From contig CAJCCO010000111.1 of assembly GCA_903960915.1 (NCBI GenBank), forward strand, positions 1 through 41,688: a stretch of DNA of 41,688 nt, given 5' to 3'. The number at the start of each line of letters is the position of its first letter. Position 1 is the stretch's first letter. Under the pieces are notes generated by a model. The model made no database searches. It worked only from the letters and a program-made list of their open reading frames with translations, and was not told the origin of the DNA. Below are positions 1-9,356 of this stretch, one piece after another. The translations under genes and the position numbers were made by a program. Source of the stretch: an uncultured beta proteobacterium. GTDB taxonomy: Bacteria; Pseudomonadota; Gammaproteobacteria; Burkholderiales; Burkholderiaceae_C.

Positions 1-828
1 CAAGCGACCGCACCGCTCACCTGCGAAGTCAATGCACTCAACGAAAATGGCGTGCTTGAAACCGTCTCTATTCCTGCTGAGCGGGCCCTGACGGTCTACG
101 TCGACAAACGGGAGTTGGTCACACTCATGACCTTAGGGGCATACCCAGAGTTACTGGTCTTGGGGTTTTTAAGAAACCAGCGACTGGTGCAAGCAGTATC
201 AGAGATCGACTCCATAACAGTTGACTGGGAAGTGGGCGCGGCAGCGGTCAAAACACGCAGGGGCATTTCTGACATTGAGGCTAAAACGGCCAAGCGGGTG
301 GTCACCACCGGCTGCGGGCAAGGCAGTGTGTTTGGCGACTTGATGGCTGAAGTTGACAGCATCAGCCTGCCAGATGCACGGCTTGAACAAGCACAACTCT
401 ACGGTCTCATCAATGCCATTCGCTTGCAAGAAAGCACCTACAAATCAGCGGGCTCTGTGCACGGATGCGCCTTGTTTTGCGGTGAGAAATTGCTGATGTT
501 CATCGAAGATGTTGGCCGTCACAATGCGATCGACACGATTGCAGGCTGGATGTGGATGCAAGACGCGCTGGCCATGCGGGGCGACGACAAAGTGTTTTAC
601 ACCACCGGCCGCCTCACCAGCGAAATGGTGATCAAGTCGGCGCAAATGGGCGTGCCCATCGTGGTGTCGCGCAGCGGCATCACCCAAATGGGTTTTGATG
701 TGGCCAAGTGCATTGGCTTGTGCACCATCGGACGAGCGACCAACAAACGTTTTCTTTGCTACACCCACCCCGAGCGCTTAATCATGCAACCGGAATTGGC
801 CCGTGTGCGTTTGAGCCCGGCTCTCTGA
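1..828 (+). CDS. fdhD: Formate dehydrogenase accessory sulfurtransferase FdhD (5' truncated by window edge)
   Basis: FdhD passes sulfur from a cysteine desulfurase to the molybdenum cofactor of formate dehydrogenase in the cytoplasm; the Fds-type systems of betaproteobacteria call a homologue FdsC. The frame is open from base 1, and residues matching the family N-terminus (EVNALNENGV) lie upstream of the first possible start, a GTG at 52, so the true start is outside the window. Family hallmarks are ELVTLMT, LGFLRNQ, TTGCGQG (Cys codon at 313-315), the EDVGRHNAID segment and the TGRLTSEMV segment. The E. coli protein has a CxxC pair, whereas only one cysteine is present here. The neighbouring formate dehydrogenase subunits are presumably upstream, outside the window. 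Identification is firm; which formate dehydrogenase it serves is inference. Confidence 0.93.
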   Translation, partial: QATAPLTCEVNALNENGVLETVSIPAERALTVYVDKRELVTLMTLGAYPELLVLGFLRNQRLVQAVSEIDSITVDWEVGAAAVKTRRGISDIEAKTAKRVVTTGCGQGSVFGDLMAEVDSISLPDARLEQAQLYGLINAIRLQESTYKSAGSVHGCALFCGEKLLMFIEDVGRHNAIDTIAGWMWMQDALAMRGDDKVFYTTGRLTSEMVIKSAQMGVPIVVSRSGITQMGFDVAKCIGLCTIGRATNKRFLCYTHPERLIMQPELARVRLSPAL

Positions 829-847
829 GCACACCAAGCAGTCAGTT

Positions 848-1792
848 TTATCCAACCAGCAAGCCGCTGTGCGCGGCAACATGGCGGCGCCAATCCTTGT
901 CCTTGGCAAGTGACAAAGCAGCTTCCAAGGCCCTTGAGGGTCGGGCTTGGGCGTGCGACATAAACCCAATAGGGGTGCGAATGTCCGGACTCGTCAGGGG
1001 CAAGGCTTCAAGTTCACGGTAGCTGCGCACCGCCCCAACAAGTGCCCCCGGCAAGACACTGCACACATCGCCGGCCACCACACTCAGCGCCATGGTCAGT
1101 ATCGAGTTGGTCTCTATCGCGGGTTGAATGGACACGCCTGCCGTGATGAAGGCGGCATCCACGATAGCGCGGTTGTGCATTTCTGGGATCAGCAAACACA
1201 GCGGGTGTTTGCCAGCTTCTTGCCACGTCATGCCTTGACCTATTTGCAAACCGTCAGGGTGTGGCGTGGCCGCACGGCGTAGTAAAAAATAGTGTTCTGT
1301 ATATTGCTCAACCGACAACAAGCGTGGGCTATTTAACGCCATTCGTTCTGAGTAACCCAAAGCTAAATCTATCGAAAGATCTCCAAGTCCTTTCTCCAGA
1401 TCAGCAGAACTCAGAGACAAGACAACAGGAAGAATACCGGGATAGCGCGCCTTCAACATGGCCGCAAAACGCGCTACCACGGGAACTGCCGTGGGGACTG
1501 AACCAATACGCAAGGGGCCACGCGGTACATGCACATCACTCTTGAGCGATTGCTCCAAAACTGCATGTTCATGGAGTATCAAATGCGCGGATGCCAGCAC
1601 CCGCTCACCCTCAGGCGTGAAGCCAGCAAACGCCCGGTCGCGCTTGACAATGACCACCTTGAACTCGGCCTCCAGCGCACGCAAGGCGTTGGACAGCGCA
1701 GGCTGCGTGATGTGGCAGGCCGCCGCAGCGCGCCCAAAGTGGCGGTGTTCATGCAGTGCCGCCAGGTAGCGAAGCGAAGACATCAGGTTCAT
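848..1792 (-). CDS. LysR-family transcriptional regulator
   Basis: This 314-residue protein has the LysR layout. The N-terminal winged helix-turn-helix covers about residues 1-62 (SLRYLAALHEHRHFGRAAA, then ITQPALSNALRALE), followed by a linker helix and a substrate-binding domain from about residue 90 (PLRIGSVPTAVPVVARF). An in-frame ATG three codons in is an alternative start. It lies tail to tail with fdhD, 19 nt apart, and 63 nt downstream of apbC on the same strand. A LysR protein (FdsR) is known to control the formate dehydrogenase operon in Cupriavidus, so a role in formate metabolism is possible. However, the orientation differs from the usual divergent regulator-target layout, so the target is unknown. 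Confidence 0.85.
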   Translation of the reverse strand: MNLMSSLRYLAALHEHRHFGRAAAACHITQPALSNALRALEAEFKVVIVKRDRAFAGFTPEGERVLASAHLILHEHAVLEQSLKSDVHVPRGPLRIGSVPTAVPVVARFAAMLKARYPGILPVVLSLSSADLEKGLGDLSIDLALGYSERMALNSPRLLSVEQYTEHYFLLRRAATPHPDGLQIGQGMTWQEAGKHPLCLLIPEMHNRAIVDAAFITAGVSIQPAIETNSILTMALSVVAGDVCSVLPGALVGAVRSYRELEALPLTSPDIRTPIGFMSHAQARPSRALEAALSLAKDKDWRRHVAAHSGLLVG

Positions 1793-1855
1793 GGCATGAC
1801 GTCTGGGCTGGACTGGGCTACTGGGGGCGGATTGCTGAAAAACCGTCGCTAAAGA

Positions 1856-2947
1856 TCAGGTGTCTTTGGAAATCTTGATAGAGGGGAACTTGGACGAGAA
1901 GTCCTTGTTCTTGGCCGCGATCGAAATAGCCACCTTGCGGGCCACCGCCTTGTAGATAGAGGCCACCTCACTGTCGGGGTCTGACACCACGGTGGGCTTT
2001 CCGTTATCGGCCTGCAGGCGAATCTGCATGTTCAGGGGCAAGGCGCCCAGGTAGTCCATGGCGTAATCGGCGGCCATTTTTTTACCGCCGTCAGCGCCAA
2101 AAATATGTTCCACGTGGCCGCAGTTGCTGCACACATGGACCGCCATGTTCTCCACAATGCCCAAAATCGGCACGCCCACTTTTTCAAACATCTTGATGCC
2201 CTTCTTGGCATCGAGCAACGCAATGTCTTGCGGCGTGGTGACCACCACGGCACCGGTCATGGGCACGCGCTGGCTGAGGGTGAGTTGAATGTCGCCGGTG
2301 CCTGGGGGCATGTCGACGATCAGATAGTCCAGGTCGCGCCAGTTGGTTTGGCGCAGCAGCTGCTCCAGCGCCTGGGTGGCCATGGGGCCGCGCCAGATCA
2401 TGGCCTCGTCCTGCGCCACCAAAAAGCCGATGGACATCACCTGCACGCCGTAATTTTCCATCGGCTCCATGGTCTGTCCGTCCAGGGTATCGGGCTTGCC
2501 GCTGATGCCCATCATCATGGGCACGCTGGGACCGTAAATATCGGCATCGAGCAGGCCGACACTGGCGCCCTCGGCGGCCAGCGCCAGTGCCAGGTTGACC
2601 GCCGTGGTGCTCTTGCCCACACCGCCCTTGCCCGACGCGACCGCCACAATGTTTTTCACCTTGGGCAGCAGCTGCACACCCCGCTGCACCGAGTGCGGCA
2701 CAATTTTCATGAGCATGTTGACCGACACGTTGTTCACGCCCGCAACAGTTTTAGCTGCGGCAATCAGGTCGCGCCGCATCGCCGCCATCTGGCTTTTGGC
2801 GGGGTAGCCTAGCTCCACGTCAAAGGCCACATCACCGTCGGTGAGGCTCAGGTTTTTGATTGATTTGGAGGACACGAAATCGCGTCCGGTATTGGGATCG
2901 AGCACTCCGGTGAGTGCGTCCATCAACATTGCTTCAGTCACGGCCAT
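1856..2947 (-). CDS. apbC: Iron-sulfur cluster carrier protein ApbC/Mrp (P-loop NTPase)
   Basis: This 363-residue cytosolic ATPase is predicted to bind and deliver [4Fe-4S] clusters to apo-proteins. A MIP18/DUF59 domain occupies about residues 5-80. The deviant Walker A GKGGVGKST is at residues 106-114, the Walker B-like VDMPPGTGD is near 211-219, and a CSNC pair at Cys273/Cys276 forms the bridging cluster site of the dimer. The ATG at 2947 is supported by AAAGGAG six bases upstream. It is divergent from the patatin gene, with 93 nt between. In many proteobacteria mrp sits divergently next to metG; here the patatin gene separates them. Nearby clients could include NadA and the formate dehydrogenase served by FdhD (inference). 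Confidence 0.94.
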   Translation of the reverse strand: MAVTEAMLMDALTGVLDPNTGRDFVSSKSIKNLSLTDGDVAFDVELGYPAKSQMAAMRRDLIAAAKTVAGVNNVSVNMLMKIVPHSVQRGVQLLPKVKNIVAVASGKGGVGKSTTAVNLALALAAEGASVGLLDADIYGPSVPMMMGISGKPDTLDGQTMEPMENYGVQVMSIGFLVAQDEAMIWRGPMATQALEQLLRQTNWRDLDYLIVDMPPGTGDIQLTLSQRVPMTGAVVVTTPQDIALLDAKKGIKMFEKVGVPILGIVENMAVHVCSNCGHVEHIFGADGGKKMAADYAMDYLGALPLNMQIRLQADNGKPTVVSDPDSEVASIYKAVARKVAISIAAKNKDFSSKFPSIKISKDT

Positions 2948-3040
2948 GGGTTGCTCCTTTGGGGGTGTAGTCTAGCGAAGCTGGCTTGACCTTCATTTTT
3001 TAGGCACATCGGCAACTCTGGCAGCCCGCATAATCGATTC

Positions 3041-4333
3041 ATGCCCGCCCAATCCACGCCGCCCACACCGGCCATGCCAGACCCCGCTCAAACTACTGAA
3101 ACGGCTACTGAAACGACGGCTGAAACAGCTGCCACTTCAGCCCCGGTCACCGGCCTGTTGCTGACCGGCGGTGGCGCCCGGGCCGCCTACCAAGTGGGCG
3201 TGCTCGAAGCCATGGCCGACCTGCGCCGCAGCGCGGGGGTAGCGGCAGGCGTTAACCCGTTTCCCATCATCACCGGCACCTCCGCTGGCGCCATCAACGC
3301 CGCCGCGCTGGCCTGTGGCGCCGATGACTTTGACGCCAGCGTGCGCCGTATTGTTGAGGTCTGGAAAAACATCCATGCCGCCCAGGTCTACCGCGCCGAC
3401 TCCTTGAGCCTGCTGCGCACTGGCGCGCGCTGGGTCACCCTGCTGTCGCTGGGCTGGGTGCTGGCCAAATGGCGCCGCATCAAACCACGCTCGCTGCTCG
3501 ATAACAGCCCGCTTAAATTTCTGCTCAACGAGATGGTGCCGCTGGAGCGGCTGCCTGAATTAATGCAAAAAGGGCATATGCAGGCCTTGGCCATCACGGC
3601 GTCAAGCTACAGTTCGGGCGAGCACATCACGTTTTATGAGGGCTTGGGCCACCTCAAACCCTGGGCGCGCTCGCAGCGCCGGGCCACGCCTGGCCGCATT
3701 ACGCTAGCGCATTTGCTGGCCTCTTCGGCCATCCCATTTGTGTTTCCAGCGACCGCCCTGCCGCTGGACGGCCACACCGAATACTTTGGCGACGGCTCCA
3801 TGCGCCAGACCGCACCGATTGCTGCGGCTATTCATCTGGGGGCCAGCAAAATCGTGGTGGTGGGGGCCGGCCGCATGACCGAGCCGCCCAGCACCGCGCA
3901 AGCCCACACCCGCAACAACTACCCTTCATTGGCGCAGATTGCCGGCCACGCCCTGTCCAACATCTTCCTTGATGCGTTGGGGGTGGACGTAGAGCGCGCA
4001 CGGCGCATCAACCAAACCCTGGCCCTGGTGCCGCCGCAAGCCCGTGCCGGCAGCCCTCTCAAAGCGGTCGAATTGCTGGTGATTGCCCCCTCGGAGCGGC
4101 TGGACGACCTGGCGGCGCGCCACATTGGCGACCTGCCTGCGGGCGTGCGCACCCTGTTAGGCGGCTTGGGTGTATCAACCCAGGTGGCCGACATCAAAGG
4201 CGCAGCGCTGGCCAGCTACCTGCTGTTTGAGCCCGGCTACACCCGCGAGTTGATGGCTTTGGGCTACGCCGATGCCATGCGCCAACGTGAAGAAATTTGC
4301 TCTTTTTTTGGCTGGGCCGTCTCTGCGCGGTAA
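3041..4333 (+). CDS. Patatin-like phospholipase family protein
   Basis: This 430-residue patatin-fold serine hydrolase probably acts on phospholipid or lysophospholipid. The oxyanion loop [11 protein letters not shown] is at about residues 43-53, the nucleophile elbow GTSAG has Ser81, and the dyad aspartate is Asp251 in a DGS motif where DGG/DGA is more common. Residues 17-30 are a Thr/Glu/Ala run encoded by a 12-bp tandem repeat, giving a disordered N-terminus before the domain begins near residue 36. I see no convincing signal peptide. There is no Shine-Dalgarno sequence before the ATG, and a CATAAT box ends seven bases upstream. It lies 72 nt before metG on the same strand. The physiological substrate cannot be told from sequence. 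Confidence 0.88.
   Translation: MPAQSTPPTPAMPDPAQTTETATETTAETAATSAPVTGLLLTGGGARAAYQVGVLEAMADLRRSAGVAAGVNPFPIITGTSAGAINAAALACGADDFDASVRRIVEVWKNIHAAQVYRADSLSLLRTGARWVTLLSLGWVLAKWRRIKPRSLLDNSPLKFLLNEMVPLERLPELMQKGHMQALAITASSYSSGEHITFYEGLGHLKPWARSQRRATPGRITLAHLLASSAIPFVFPATALPLDGHTEYFGDGSMRQTAPIAAAIHLGASKIVVVGAGRMTEPPSTAQAHTRNNYPSLAQIAGHALSNIFLDALGVDVERARRINQTLALVPPQARAGSPLKAVELLVIAPSERLDDLAARHIGDLPAGVRTLLGGLGVSTQVADIKGAALASYLLFEPGYTRELMALGYADAMRQREEICSFFGWAVSAR
3093..3128 (+). repeat. 12-bp tandem repeat, three degenerate copies
   Basis: Three consecutive 12-bp units, ctactgaaacgg, ctactgaaacga and cggctgaaacag, run in frame inside the patatin-like gene. They encode the Thr/Glu/Ala-rich N-terminal tail. 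Length changes in whole units would keep the frame open. Confidence 0.7.
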
Positions 4334-4370
4334 GTCGATCGCGGCCAGCGGCAGACCACCCCAGCACGAC

Positions 4371-4376
4371 TAAAAT
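4371..4376 (+). promoter_or_regulatory. Possible metG promoter -10 element (TAAAAT)
   Basis: TAAAAT lies 29 nt before the metG ATG in the 72-nt spacer after the patatin gene. No good -35 hexamer stands at 16-18 nt. The same hexamer recurs upstream of other genes in this window (6566, 13746 on minus). This is a low-confidence call based on the hexamer alone. Confidence 0.3.
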
Positions 4377-4405
4377 GCGCCATCGTTCAGAAAGCCCTGC
4401 CCACT

Positions 4406-6475
4406 ATGTCCCGCCAGCTCTTCGTCACCACCGCCCTGCCCTACGCCAATGGCAACTTCCACATTGGCCACATCATGGAGTACATCCAGGCCGACATTTG
4501 GGTGCGCTACCAAAGGATGCAGGGCCATGCGGTCAACTTTGTGGGCGCAGATGACACGCACGGCGCGCCCATCATGATTGCGGCCGAGAAGGCCGGCAAA
4601 ACACCGCAGCAGTTTGTGGCCGACATCGCCGCCGGGCGCAAGCAATACCTGGACGGCTTTCACATCAGCTTTGACAACTGGCACAGCACCGACGCCCCTG
4701 AAAACCACGAACTCGCCCGCCAGATTTACCGCGACCTGCGCGACATATCCGCGGCACAAGGCGGCTCGCTGATTGAGCGCAAAACGATTGAGCAGTTCTT
4801 TGACCCCGAGAAGAACATGTTCTTGCCGGACCGCTTCATCAAAGGCGAGTGCCCCAAGTGCCACGCCAAAGACCAGTACGGCGACAACTGCGAGGTGTGC
4901 GGCGCCGTCTATGCGCCCACCGACCTGATCAACCCGTTCTCGGCCTTGTCGGGCGCCAAGCCCGAGCTGAAAAGCTCGGAGCACTTCTTCTTCAAACTGT
5001 CTGACCCGCGCTGCGTTGAGTTTTTGCAAAACTGGACGCAAGACGGCAAGTTGCAGCCCGAGGTGGCCAACAAGGTCAAAGAGTGGTTCAGTGTGCGCAC
5101 CAACCCGGACGGCTCCACCAGCGAAGGCCTGGGCGACTGGGACATTTCCAGAGACGCGCCTTACTTCGGCATCGAGATTCCGGATGCGCCGGGTAAGTAT
5201 TTTTATGTCTGGCTGGACGCCCCCATTGGCTACCTGGCCTCACTGAAAAACCTGCTGGATAAGCGCGGCGAAAGTTATGACGCCTACATGGCCAACCCGG
5301 CGCTGGAGCAGTACCACTTCATTGGCAAAGACATCGTCACCTTCCACACCTTGTTCTGGCCAGCGATCCTGAAATTCAGTGGCCGCAAGACCCCCAACAA
5401 TGTCTTTGTGCACGGCTTTTTGACCGTGAACAACGGCGAGAAGATGAGCAAGAGCCGCGGCACCGGCCTGGACCCGCTCAAGTACCTGAGCTTAGGCATG
5501 AACCCCGAGTGGCTGCGCTACTACCTGGCGGCCAAGCTCTCGGCGCGCAATGAGGACATTGACTTCAACGCCGACGATTTCATGGCACGAGTCAATAGTG
5601 ATTTGATTGGCAAGTTTGTGAATATTGCGAGCCGGGCGGCGGGGTTTTTGACCAAGCGGTTCGAGGGCAAGTTGACACAGGCGTTTGGTGAACAGGGCAG
5701 CGCACTGCTTTTTGAAATTCACGCCGCCCAAGACGAGCTGGCCAAAGCTTACGAAGCCCGCGAATTTGGCAAAGCCACCCGCGAAATTATGCTGCTGGCC
5801 GACAAGGTCAACGCCTACGTGGACCAGCACAAGCCCTGGGACTTGGCCAAGGACACCGCCAACAACGAGGCGCTGCACCAGGTGTGCTCTGTGCTCATCA
5901 ACGCCTTCGCAGCCATCAGCCGCTACCTGGCGCCGGTGCTGCCGTCCCTGGCGAAGGCGGTCCAAGCCTTTGTGGGTACGAGCATGGAACACTGGACTGT
6001 CACCGGCCACGTGGCCAACATCCAACCCTACCAACACCTCATGCAACGCGTCACCCCCGAACAACTCGATGCGCTGTTCGAGCCGCCGGCCCCGACCGAA
6101 GTCAAACTCGTCCCCGGCGGTGAAGAAATAGCCCCCACCATCTCGATAGACGACTTCGCCAAGGTCGACCTGCGGATTGCCAAAATCGTCAACTGCGAAG
6201 CGGTGGAAGGCTCGGTCAAGCTGTTGCGGCTGACACTGGACGCAGGCGAAGGCCGTATGCGCAATGTGTTCAGCGGCATCGCCAGCATGTACAAGCCCGA
6301 AGACTTGGTGGGCCAGCTCACCGTGCTGGTGGCCAACCTGGCGCCGCGCAAGATGAAGTTTGGCGTCAGCGAGGGCATGGTGCTGGCTGCCAGCCATGCC
6401 GACGAGAAAGCCGAACCGGGTATTTACGTGCTGAACCCCTGGCCCGGCGCCAAGCCCGGCATGCGGATTAGTTGA
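4406..6475 (+). CDS. metG: Methionine--tRNA ligase
   Basis: This 689-residue cytosolic class I aminoacyl-tRNA synthetase charges tRNA-Met and initiator tRNA. The HIGH signature is at residues 19-22 and KMSKS at 346-350. A four-cysteine zinc knuckle is formed by Cys149, Cys152, Cys162 and Cys165, which marks the E. coli-like MetRS1 type. The last hundred or so residues form the appended OB-fold tRNA-binding/dimerisation domain (DLRIAKIV, then NVFSGI). Length matches the family form with the C-terminal domain. The ATG at 4406 lacks an obvious Shine-Dalgarno sequence. It is followed 117 nt later by the DUF3460 gene. Confidence 0.98.
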   Translation: MSRQLFVTTALPYANGNFHIGHIMEYIQADIWVRYQRMQGHAVNFVGADDTHGAPIMIAAEKAGKTPQQFVADIAAGRKQYLDGFHISFDNWHSTDAPENHELARQIYRDLRDISAAQGGSLIERKTIEQFFDPEKNMFLPDRFIKGECPKCHAKDQYGDNCEVCGAVYAPTDLINPFSALSGAKPELKSSEHFFFKLSDPRCVEFLQNWTQDGKLQPEVANKVKEWFSVRTNPDGSTSEGLGDWDISRDAPYFGIEIPDAPGKYFYVWLDAPIGYLASLKNLLDKRGESYDAYMANPALEQYHFIGKDIVTFHTLFWPAILKFSGRKTPNNVFVHGFLTVNNGEKMSKSRGTGLDPLKYLSLGMNPEWLRYYLAAKLSARNEDIDFNADDFMARVNSDLIGKFVNIASRAAGFLTKRFEGKLTQAFGEQGSALLFEIHAAQDELAKAYEAREFGKATREIMLLADKVNAYVDQHKPWDLAKDTANNEALHQVCSVLINAFAAISRYLAPVLPSLAKAVQAFVGTSMEHWTVTGHVANIQPYQHLMQRVTPEQLDALFEPPAPTEVKLVPGGEEIAPTISIDDFAKVDLRIAKIVNCEAVEGSVKLLRLTLDAGEGRMRNVFSGIASMYKPEDLVGQLTVLVANLAPRKMKFGVSEGMVLAASHADEKAEPGIYVLNPWPGAKPGMRIS

Positions 6476-6565
6476 GCGGCTTGAAGACCTGCAAGGCCGT
6501 TGGCCCGCGCAGGGTTTGCTGCTGGATCTGAAAAATGCGATCTACATCGACTGATGTGTGCGCCG

Positions 6566-6571
6566 TAAAAT
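6566..6571 (+). promoter_or_regulatory. Possible -10 element for the DUF3460-scpA-nadB unit
   Basis: TAAAAT at 6566-6571 is preceded by TCTACA at 6541-6546, a weak -35 match with a long 19-nt spacer. The 117-nt spacer after metG is the natural place for a promoter. Not tested. Confidence 0.3.
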
Positions 6572-6592
6572 GAAACAAATAGGTACCCGAAC

Positions 6593-6799
6593 ATGAATAT
6601 TTTTTACCGTCCCAAATACAAGTCTGATACCAGCCTGTTCATTGACCAGCTCAAGGCCAAAGACCCCACCCTGGAAGCCAAACAGCGCCAGGGGCGCGAG
6701 TTGCTGTGGGACAAATCGGTCAACCGCAGCGACTGGTCAGAGTACCGGGCGGCGCAAGTGGCACAAAAGCCCTACGTTTACCAGTCCGAACCCACCTGA
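6593..6799 (+). CDS. DUF3460 family small protein
   Basis: This 68-residue, highly charged protein matches the betaproteobacterial DUF3460 family in the pattern of a conserved basic/tryptophan segment (ELLWDK) and a C-terminal KPYVYQ. It has no signal peptide or membrane segment. No biochemical function is known to me. It sits between metG and scpA on the same strand. A TAAAAT box is 22 nt upstream of the ATG, and AGG precedes the start at 6581-6583. The call is firm as a family assignment and empty as to function. Confidence 0.8.
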   Translation: MNIFYRPKYKSDTSLFIDQLKAKDPTLEAKQRQGRELLWDKSVNRSDWSEYRAAQVAQKPYVYQSEPT

Positions 6800-6817
6800 G
6801 CCGTCCTGAGACGACAT

Positions 6818-6858
6818 AAGCCGCTCATCGCTCGCCGGAACCGGCCGGGCGGCGGCTT
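6818..6858 (+). other. GC-rich hairpin between DUF3460 gene and scpA
   Basis: AAGCCGC (6818-6824) can pair with GCGGCTT (6852-6858), with an inner CCGG-AA-CCGG stem at 6835-6844. There is no U-run after it, so it is a poor intrinsic terminator. It could be an mRNA structure or attenuator before scpA, or have no function. Confidence 0.35.
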
Positions 6859-6882
6859 TCAACCCCATCACGGCAAACCTCC

Positions 6883-7731
6883 ATGTCCGATAGCCCAACC
6901 CTCCTGCCGACCAGCCTGACCGAGCCCGCTGGCATGCCGCAGGTGGTGGACCACGTGGCGGTGGCGCGGCTTTATGGCGAGCCGCTGTTCAAAATGCCGC
7001 ATGACCTGTACATCCCACCCGATGCGCTGGAGGTGTTTCTGGAGGCTTTTGAAGGGCCGCTGGATTTGCTGCTGTACCTGATTCGCAAACAGAACTTCAA
7101 CATTCTCGACATTCCGATGGCGGGCCTGACGCGCCAGTACCTGAGCTATGTGGACGAGATTCGCACGCACAACCTGGAGCTGGCCGCCGAGTACCTGCTG
7201 ATGGCGGCGATGCTGATTGAGATCAAGTCGCGCATGCTGCTGCCGCCCAAAAAGGTGGCCCAGGGCGAGGAGGCAGAAGACCCACGCGCCGAGCTGGTGC
7301 GCCGCTTGCTGGAATACGAGCAAATGAAACTCGCTGGCGCCAAGCTCAATGCCCTGCCCCAGTTTGGGCGCGATTTTCTCAAAGCCCAGGTATTCATTGA
7401 GCAGTCGCTGCAGCCGCGCTTTCCAGACGTCAGCGTGGTGGACCTGCAAGAAGCCTGGGCCGACATTCTCAAGCGCGCCAAGCTGGTACAGCACCACAAA
7501 ATCACCCGGGAAGAGCTGTCGGTGCGTGAGCACATGAGCCTGGTGCTGAAAAAGCTGCAAGGGCGCCGCTTTGTTGAATTTGAAGAGCTGTTTGACCCCA
7601 GCAAAGGCACGCCCGTGCTGGTGGTGACCTTTATTGCGCTGCTGGAACTGGCCAAGGAAACGCTGGTTGAAATTACCCAGGCTGAAGTGTTTGCCCCGAT
7701 TTACGTCCGGCTGGCGTATTCACCCGCCTGA
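6883..7731 (+). CDS. scpA: Segregation and condensation protein A (ScpA)
   Basis: This 282-residue kleisin partner of SMC/ScpB acts in chromosome condensation and partitioning on the nucleoid. The family core begins near residue 48 with FEGPLDLLLYLIRKQ, followed by NILDIPMAGLTRQYL and the AAEYLLMAAMLIEIKS helix. The C-terminal winged-helix segment, FEELFDPSKG followed by TFIALLELAK, closes the kleisin. An extra 45 or so residues precede the core, as in Burkholderiales homologues. The nadB start follows 13 nt after its stop, so the two are probably co-transcribed. Confidence 0.95.
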   Translation: MSDSPTLLPTSLTEPAGMPQVVDHVAVARLYGEPLFKMPHDLYIPPDALEVFLEAFEGPLDLLLYLIRKQNFNILDIPMAGLTRQYLSYVDEIRTHNLELAAEYLLMAAMLIEIKSRMLLPPKKVAQGEEAEDPRAELVRRLLEYEQMKLAGAKLNALPQFGRDFLKAQVFIEQSLQPRFPDVSVVDLQEAWADILKRAKLVQHHKITREELSVREHMSLVLKKLQGRRFVEFEELFDPSKGTPVLVVTFIALLELAKETLVEITQAEVFAPIYVRLAYSPA

Positions 7732-7744
7732 GCCTGGCCCCCCT

Positions 7745-9355
7745 ATGACGCCACCGTCCCAACATTTTGATGTGCTGATTGTGGGCAGCGGCTTGGCCGG
7801 ACTGAGCGCCGCACTCAAGCTGGCCGAGACCCAGCGTGTGGCGGTCATCAGCAAAGGCAAGCTGGGCGAAGGCTCCAGCGGTTGGGCGCAAGGCGGCATT
7901 GCCGCCGTGCTGAACGAAGAAGACAGTTTTGCAGCCCATGTGGACGATACGCTGGTAGCGGGCGCTGGCTTGTGCGACCTGGCCGCCACCCAACTGGTGG
8001 TGCAACACGCGCCCGAGACCATTGCCTGGTTGCAACAATTGGGCGTGCCGTTTACCCAGGAAAACGGGCACCTGCATTTGACGCGCGAAGGCGGCCACGG
8101 GGCGCGGCGCATTGTGCATGTGACTGACGCCACGGGCGCCGCCGTGATGCAAACGCTGCTGGCGCAGGTGCGTCTGCACAGCAACATCACCCTGCTGGAC
8201 CACCACATGTTGGTGGACCTGATCACCAGCCGCAAACTCGGTCTGCCTGATGCTCAGTGCCTGGGCCTGTACGCGCTGGATGAGACCACGGGCAAGGTGC
8301 TGACCTACAGCGCCTCCCACACCATTTTGGCCACCGGTGGTGCGGGCAAGGTCTACCTTTACACCACCAACCCCGACACCGCCACCGGCGACGGCATGGC
8401 CGCTGCCTGGCGCGCGGGTTGCCGCGTGGAGAACATGGAATTCATTCAGTTCCACCCCACTTGCCTGTACCACCCGCATGCCAAATCGTTCTTGATCAGC
8501 GAGGCCGTTCGGGGCGAGGGTGGGCGCCTGCTGCTGCCAGATGGCACGCGCTTCATGGCCGCTCACGATGCGCGCCTGGAGCTCGCCCCCCGCGATGTGG
8601 TGGCCCGCGCCATTGATTTCGAGATGAAAAAAGGCGGCTTTGACTGCGTCTACCTCGACATTTCGCACCAGCCGCTGGCCTTTATCTTGGAGCACTTTCC
8701 CAACATCCATGCGCGCTGTCTGGAGTTGGGCATTGACATGGCCAAACAGCCCATTCCCGTGGTGCCCGCGGCGCATTACACCTGTGGCGGCGTGCTGACC
8801 GACCTGGCCGGGCGAACCGATGTGGCGAACCTCTACGCCATTGGCGAAACCGCTTGCACCGGCCTGCACGGCGCCAACCGCTTGGCCAGCAACTCACTGC
8901 TCGAGTGCATGGTGTTTGCTCAGACCACCGTGCAGGCCATTGCCGCCAGCGCGCCTAGCGCGCCTGTTCCCTTACCGGCCTGGGACGACAGCCAGGTGCA
9001 GGACGCTGACGAGACGGTGGTGATTTCGCACAACTGGGACGAGCTGCGCCGCTTCATGTGGGACTACGTGGGCATTGTGCGCACCAACAAACGGCTGGAG
9101 CGCGCGGCCCACCGCATTGCCCTGCTCAAGGACGAGATTGCAGAGTTTTACGCCTTGTTTCATGTCACCCGCGACCTGCTGGAGCTGCGCAACCTGGTGC
9201 TGGTGGCCGACCTGATTGTGCGCAGTGCCCAAAGCCGCACCGAAAGCCGTGGCCTGCATTTCAGCCGCGATTACCCCGAGCTCTCAGCGCACGCCGTGCC
9301 GACTGTGCTCTCCCCCGAAGGTCCCGCCCCCGCCCACACCAGCCGCCTGGGCTGA
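7745..9355 (+). CDS. nadB: L-aspartate oxidase (NadB)
   Basis: This FAD enzyme oxidises L-aspartate to iminoaspartate, the first step of de novo NAD synthesis, in the cytosol. The frame is open 111 nt further upstream, but that stretch overlaps scpA. The first residues that match the family follow the ATG at 7745 (FDVLIVGSGLAGLSAALKLA, the FAD dinucleotide fold), giving 536 residues. Other motifs are GEGSSGWAQGG near residue 40, the succinate dehydrogenase-like EAVRGEGG and HxxxxGG-type active-site region (PAAHYTCGG), and GANRLASNSLLE before the C-terminal helical domain. It runs tail to tail with nadA, with 1 nt between the stop codons. Confidence 0.96.
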   Translation: MTPPSQHFDVLIVGSGLAGLSAALKLAETQRVAVISKGKLGEGSSGWAQGGIAAVLNEEDSFAAHVDDTLVAGAGLCDLAATQLVVQHAPETIAWLQQLGVPFTQENGHLHLTREGGHGARRIVHVTDATGAAVMQTLLAQVRLHSNITLLDHHMLVDLITSRKLGLPDAQCLGLYALDETTGKVLTYSASHTILATGGAGKVYLYTTNPDTATGDGMAAAWRAGCRVENMEFIQFHPTCLYHPHAKSFLISEAVRGEGGRLLLPDGTRFMAAHDARLELAPRDVVARAIDFEMKKGGFDCVYLDISHQPLAFILEHFPNIHARCLELGIDMAKQPIPVVPAAHYTCGGVLTDLAGRTDVANLYAIGETACTGLHGANRLASNSLLECMVFAQTTVQAIAASAPSAPVPLPAWDDSQVQDADETVVISHNWDELRRFMWDYVGIVRTNKRLERAAHRIALLKDEIAEFYALFHVTRDLLELRNLVLVADLIVRSAQSRTESRGLHFSRDYPELSAHAVPTVLSPEGPAPAHTSRLG

Positions 9356-9356
9356 T

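Noticed and set aside
5492..6397. 301-codon open frame opposite metG
   Set aside because: A shadow of metG with the same compositional signature. No independent evidence.
7673..8869. 398-codon open frame opposite nadB
   Set aside because: A shadow of nadB: low-complexity His/Gln/Ala-rich translation with no ribosome site or conserved motif.
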